A stretch of 8,594 nucleotides of DNA from contig DASSXP010000353.1 in the NCBI GenBank assembly GCA_035703755.1, positions 1 to 8,594 on the forward strand, given 5' to 3'. The position numbers were made by a program, and so were the translations under genes. The DNA is from DASSBG01 sp035703755. GTDB lineage: Bacteria; Pseudomonadota; Gammaproteobacteria; Xanthomonadales; Rhodanobacteraceae. The notes below the pieces were generated by a model, which saw only the letters and a list, made by a program, of their open reading frames with translations, was not told the DNA's origin and searched no databases. Numbering within the stretch: the stretch's first letter is position 1; each line of letters starts with the position of its first letter. Positions 5,582 through 8,594 of the stretch are shown piece by piece.

Positions 5582-5932
5582 ATGAGCGCCATCGAGCGTT
5601 TCTATTTCCGCATCAACAACCTTGGCAAAGCGCACGGCGAAGACAGTGAATTTGCCTTCAAGGGCGTCAGCGCCACGGCGTTTGCCGAGGACTTGCAAGC
5701 CGGCCTGCGCGACCCGGATCTGTTCGAGCGCTGGCGCAGCAAGCAGGACGACCCCGATTCGGTACCCAAATCGCTGGCCCCGTTCGACCCGGACGCCACC
5801 GTGCACGCGCACGCCGCGGACACCCACACCGACATCGAAGTCGTCACCAAGCTGCCGCATCTGGTGGTCGCGCACCGCATCACCTTGCTGATCGGTCGCA
5901 ACTGGACCTTGCGCGACGTCGGTCCCGCCTGA
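5582..5932 (+). CDS. Small conserved-looking cytoplasmic protein of unknown function
   Basis: A 116-residue protein that I do not recognise. It has no signal peptide and no membrane segment. It begins MSAIERFYFRINNLGKAHG and contains a charged, proline-containing middle, ERWRSKQDDPDSVPKSLAPF (about 50-69). A histidine/aspartate-rich stretch follows, with HAHAADTHTDIEV at about 76-88. The C-terminal half has alternating hydrophobic residues (VVAHRITLLIGRNWTLRDV) that look like two or three beta strands. Coding evidence is a good ribosome site, a promoter-like sequence and codon use like its neighbours. The H-x-H and H-x-D cluster could bind a metal, but nothing proves it. It lies between bioD and the M3 peptidase gene; a short GGGCCC hairpin separates it from the latter. 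Confidence 0.75.
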   Translation: MSAIERFYFRINNLGKAHGEDSEFAFKGVSATAFAEDLQAGLRDPDLFERWRSKQDDPDSVPKSLAPFDPDATVHAHAADTHTDIEVVTKLPHLVVAHRITLLIGRNWTLRDVGPA

Positions 5933-5936
5933 GTCA

Positions 5937-5957
5937 CTCCGGGCCCGCTCCGGGCCC
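5937..5957 (+). terminator. Direct repeat forming a GGGCCC hairpin before the peptidase gene
   Basis: The ten-base unit CTCCGGGCCC occurs twice (5937-5946 and 5948-5957) with one base between. Because GGGCCC is self-complementary, the copies can pair as a 6-bp stem (5941-5946 with 5952-5957) around a 5-nt loop. It starts a few bases after the stop of the small gene and is followed by a mildly T-rich stretch, so it may be a weak terminator or attenuator. Confidence 0.4.
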
Positions 5958-5985
5958 TCCATTCGTTGCCGAGAGAACCCGAACA

Positions 5986-8148
5986 ATGAAACTTCGCACC
6001 CTGATCATCGCTTGCAGCGTGGCGCTGGCCGCTTGCTCGCAGCAGGCCACGCCACCGGCAAGCACTCCCGCCGCCGCGAGCACCGCCATGACCCACGCCG
6101 CCACGCCGGCCCGCGCCAACCCCTTGCTGAGCGCCAGCACGCTGCCGTTCCAGGCGCCGCCGTTCGACAAGATCCAGAACGAGGACTACGAACCGGCTTT
6201 CGCCGCCGGCATGAAGGAAAAATTGGCCGAGGTCGACCAGATCGCCAACGATCCCGCGCCGCCGACCTTCGAAAACACCCTGGTCGCGCTGGAGAAAACC
6301 GGCGCCACGCTGAACCGCGTCAATGCCGCATTCAACCTGCTGACCAGCGATTACACCAACGACACCTTGAACGCGCTGATGGAAAAAGTCGCGCCCAAGC
6401 TGTCCGCCACCAGCGACGCGATTTACCTCAACGACACGCTGTTCCAGCGCATTGAAGCGGTCTACAACCAGCGCGACTCGCTCAACCTCGACCCCGAGTC
6501 ACGTCGGCTGCTGGAAGTGACGTACCAGGAGTTCGTGCACCAGGGCGCCAAGCTGAGCGCCGCCGACAAGGCCAGGCTGAAGGATCTCAACCAGCGCGAA
6601 TCGACCCTGAGCGCGCAGTTCACCACCAAGTTGCAGGATGCCGCCAAGGCCGCCGCGCTGGTGGTCGACAACAAGGCCAAACTGGCCGGCCTGAGCGAAG
6701 GCGCGCTGGCCGCCGCCGCCCGCGACGCCGCCAGCCGCAAGCAGGATGGCAAATGGGTCGTGGTGCTGCAAAACACCACCCAGCAACCGGCGTTGTCCAG
6801 CCTCGAAAACCGCGACACCCGCAAGGCGTTGTTCGATGCCTCGTGGACCCGCGCCGAGAAGAGCGACGGCAACGACACCCGCGCCACCATTCTCGAACTC
6901 GCCAACATCCGCGCCGAGCGCGCCAAGCTGCTCGGCTACCCCGACTACGCGGCGTGGAAGCTGGCCGACCAGATGGCCAAGACGCCGGAGCGCGCGCTCA
7001 AGTTCATGCGTGACCTGGTGCCGGCGACGGTTGCCAAGGCCAAACACGAGGCGGCCGAATTGCAGCAGGCGATCAAGGCCGACGGCAAGGATTTCAAACT
7101 TGAGCCGTGGGATTGGGAGTACTACGCCGAGAAGGTGCGCAAAGCCAAGTACGACCTCGACGAGTCACAGATCAAGCCCTATTTCGAGCTCGACAACGTG
7201 CTCGAAAACGGCGTGTTCTACGCCGCCACCCAGCTCTACGGCATCACTTTCAAGGAGCGCAAGGACATCCCGGTGTGGAACCCGGACGTGCGCGTGTTTG
7301 AGGTGTTCGACAAGGATGGCAGCTCGATGGCGCTGTTCTATTGCGACTACTTCAAGCGCGACAACAAGAGCGGTGGCGCCTGGATGGACAATCTCGTCAC
7401 CCAGTCCAAGCTGCTCGGCACCAAGCCGGTGATCTACAACGTCGCCAACTTCACCAAGCCGGCGGCCGGCCAGCCGGCGCTGCTGAGCTGGGATGACGTC
7501 ACCACCATGTTCCACGAGTTCGGCCACGCCCTGCACGGCATCTTCGCCGACCAGCGCTATCCGTCACTGTCCGGCACCAATACGGCGCGTGATTTCGTCG
7601 AGTTTCCGTCGCAGTTCAACGAGCACTGGGCGTCCGAGCCGAGCGTGTTCGCCCACTACGCCAAGCACTACCAGACCGGCGCGCCGATGCCGGCGGCGCT
7701 GGTCGAGAAAATCAAGAAAGCGGCCAAGTTCAACCAGGGTTACGCCCTGCTCGAACTGCTGTCCTCGGCCCTGCTCGACATGAGCTGGCACACCCTCGAC
7801 ACCGCCCACCCGGTCACGGACGTGGACGCGTTCGAGCTGGCCGCCCTGAAGCAGAACGGCACCGACCTGAGCTATGTGCCGCCACGCTACCGCTCCAGCT
7901 ATTTCCTGCACATCTGGGGCAACGGCTACGCGGCCGGTTACTACGCCTACCTGTGGACGGAAATGCTCGATGACGACGCCTATCAGTGGTTCGAGAGCCA
8001 CGGCGGCATGTCACGCGAAAACGGCCAACGCTTCCGCGACATGATCCTGTCGCGCGGCAACACCGTGGACCTGGCAAAGCTGTTCCGCGACTTCTACGGC
8101 CGCGACCCCGACGTCGGCCCGATGCTGAAAAACCGCGGCCTGAAGTAA
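5986..8148 (+). CDS. dcp: M3-family peptidyl-dipeptidase (Dcp-like), lipoprotein
   Basis: A 720-residue zinc metallopeptidase of family M3, which cuts dipeptides or short pieces from oligopeptides. The N-terminus is a lipoprotein signal: basic MKLR, a hydrophobic core and the lipobox LAAC ending at C17. Residue +2 is serine, so the Lol rule predicts outer-membrane sorting. A Pro/Ala/Thr-rich tether (18-45) precedes the helical M3 body. The zinc site is H510-E511-F-G-H514 (HEFGH), with the third ligand E539 in VEFPSQF, 29 residues after H510 as in the family. The substrate-binding block RYRSSYFLHIWGNGYAAGYY (about 634-653) follows; the usual GGY appears as GNGY. The length exceeds cytoplasmic E. 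coli Dcp (about 680) by roughly the leader and tether. Its role is likely breakdown of peptides in the periplasm for nutrition. Two terminator-like hairpins follow. Oligopeptidase A is the main alternative name. Confidence 0.93.
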   Translation: MKLRTLIIACSVALAACSQQATPPASTPAAASTAMTHAATPARANPLLSASTLPFQAPPFDKIQNEDYEPAFAAGMKEKLAEVDQIANDPAPPTFENTLVALEKTGATLNRVNAAFNLLTSDYTNDTLNALMEKVAPKLSATSDAIYLNDTLFQRIEAVYNQRDSLNLDPESRRLLEVTYQEFVHQGAKLSAADKARLKDLNQRESTLSAQFTTKLQDAAKAAALVVDNKAKLAGLSEGALAAAARDAASRKQDGKWVVVLQNTTQQPALSSLENRDTRKALFDASWTRAEKSDGNDTRATILELANIRAERAKLLGYPDYAAWKLADQMAKTPERALKFMRDLVPATVAKAKHEAAELQQAIKADGKDFKLEPWDWEYYAEKVRKAKYDLDESQIKPYFELDNVLENGVFYAATQLYGITFKERKDIPVWNPDVRVFEVFDKDGSSMALFYCDYFKRDNKSGGAWMDNLVTQSKLLGTKPVIYNVANFTKPAAGQPALLSWDDVTTMFHEFGHALHGIFADQRYPSLSGTNTARDFVEFPSQFNEHWASEPSVFAHYAKHYQTGAPMPAALVEKIKKAAKFNQGYALLELLSSALLDMSWHTLDTAHPVTDVDAFELAALKQNGTDLSYVPPRYRSSYFLHIWGNGYAAGYYAYLWTEMLDDDAYQWFESHGGMSRENGQRFRDMILSRGNTVDLAKLFRDFYGRDPDVGPMLKNRGLK

Positions 8149-8170
8149 ACCGCCGCGTCATCGCAAGACC

Positions 8171-8205
8171 AAGGGCCCGCCTCGCGCGGGCCCTTCTTGT
8201 CTTTT
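8171..8205 (+). terminator. Intrinsic terminator of the M3 peptidase gene
   Basis: A perfect 10-bp stem, AAGGGCCCGC (8171-8180) with GCGGGCCCTT (8186-8195), around loop CTCGC is followed by a T-rich run ending in TTTT (8202-8205). It begins 22 nt after the TAA stop. This is the clearest Rho-independent terminator in the window. The flanking A-rich side is weak, so action on the convergent pnuC transcript is possible but less certain. Confidence 0.88.
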
Positions 8206-8229
8206 CCCGCCTCGCGCAGGCTCCTTTTT
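8206..8229 (+). terminator. Second, weaker terminator-like element sharing the first one's core
   Basis: The 12-mer CCCGCCTCGCGC (8206-8217) is identical to 8176-8187 inside the first terminator. Here it forms only a 4-bp stem (GCCT 8209-8212 with AGGC 8218-8221), followed by TTTTT (8225-8229). It looks like a partial copy of the first terminator acting as backup. Confidence 0.45.
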
Positions 8230-8244
8230 GGGGCTCTATCGCGT

Positions 8245-8594
8245 TCAGTTCAGGGCTTGTTGCTGCGCCGCCGCTTGCCGCCACTCGCGCAGGCCAAGCG
8301 CCGCCAGCACCACGAAGCCGGCGTACAGCAACGCGGTGATATGGAGGTCCTTGACCACGTACTCGCCGATGTAGACCACGTCGACCACGATCCACAGCCA
8401 CCACGCGGCAATGTGCCGCCGCGCCTGCCACCACTGCGCCACCAGGCTGAAGGCGGTCAGGGCCGCGTCCAGCCACGGCAGCGCGGCGTCCGTGTGCCGG
8501 TGCATGAACCAGCCCAGCGCGAGCGCGCCGAGTACCCCGCAGACCAGATGCACGAACGCGGCGCGGCGTGCCAGCGGCGCGACTTGCACCTGAC
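8245..8594 (-). CDS. pnuC: PnuC-family nicotinamide riboside/vitamin transporter, 5' end outside window
   Basis: This is the C-terminal part of an inner-membrane transporter of the PnuC family. These proteins take up nicotinamide riboside or related vitamins (thiamine, riboflavin in relatives) by facilitated diffusion, trapping the substrate by phosphorylation inside. About 116 residues are visible. The sequence ALTAFSLVAQWWQARRHIAAWWLWIVVDVVYIGEYVV is typical: the SLVAQWW segment, the W-x-x-W-I-x-x-D pattern and the following helix LHITALLYAGFVVLAALGLREW. Family members are about 180-240 residues, and the frame stays open to the right edge. The GTG near 8589 is therefore probably not the start. 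The substrate cannot be told from this part, and no TPP or NAD-linked gene is visible to guide it. It converges on the M3 peptidase gene. Confidence 0.85.
   Translation of the reverse strand, partial: QVQVAPLARRAAFVHLVCGVLGALALGWFMHRHTDAALPWLDAALTAFSLVAQWWQARRHIAAWWLWIVVDVVYIGEYVVKDLHITALLYAGFVVLAALGLREWRQAAAQQQALN

Noticed and set aside
5051..5986. A 311-codon minus-strand frame across bioD and the small protein gene
   Set aside because: It overlaps the full set of BioD motifs on the other strand and its own translation is Gly/Arg/Gln-rich without recognisable features.
1..8594. Defence island, prophage, transposon, CRISPR or biosynthetic cluster
   Set aside because: No spaced repeats, transposase, integrase, nuclease, toxin-antitoxin or synthase-type proteins are present; base composition is uniform and the recognised genes are core metabolism.

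Overview
The window is a GC-rich stretch (about two-thirds G+C by eye) of ordinary chromosome from a gammaproteobacterium. The gene set fits Xanthomonadales/Lysobacterales: zinc-independent L31, free-methionine-sulfoxide reductase, a lone bioD, a lipoprotein M3 peptidase and a PnuC transporter. The lineage is inferred from gene content and composition only. I see no transposase, phage gene, integrase, tRNA, rRNA or CRISPR array.

Layout. On the minus strand at the left edge are rpmE2 (ribosomal protein L31 type B, 50-295) and a secreted protein of unknown function (425-1351), each followed by a hairpin. A 272-bp divergent intergenic region (1352-1623) carries a nested inverted repeat that looks like a dispersed intergenic element. 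Going right is a two-gene unit: a membrane Mpo1/DUF962-like protein (1624-2088) and a GTPase with a dynamin-like P-loop and a DUF697 module (2092-3468). The junction is a perfect hairpin that contains the first gene's stop codon and ends one base before the second gene's ATG. msrC (3504-4010, minus) converges on this unit and diverges from the next one. That next unit is a TMEM175/DUF1211-like membrane protein (4077-4808) overlapping bioD (4805-5494) by four bases (ATGA). Then come a small conserved-looking protein of unknown function (5582-5932), a large lipoprotein M3 peptidase (Dcp-like, 5986-8148) followed by tandem terminators, and the 3' part of a convergent pnuC-like gene (8245 to the right edge).

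Functionally this is mostly housekeeping: translation (L31), oxidative-damage repair (MsrC), biotin synthesis (BioD), peptide breakdown in the envelope (Dcp-like) and uptake of a vitamin-type nucleoside (PnuC). I did not find a clear defence, mobile or biosynthetic system. The most interesting parts are the hairpin-gated coupling of the Mpo1-like protein to the GTPase, the nested palindrome upstream of them, the uncharacterised secreted protein, and the TMEM175-like protein with an altered signature motif that is coupled to bioD.
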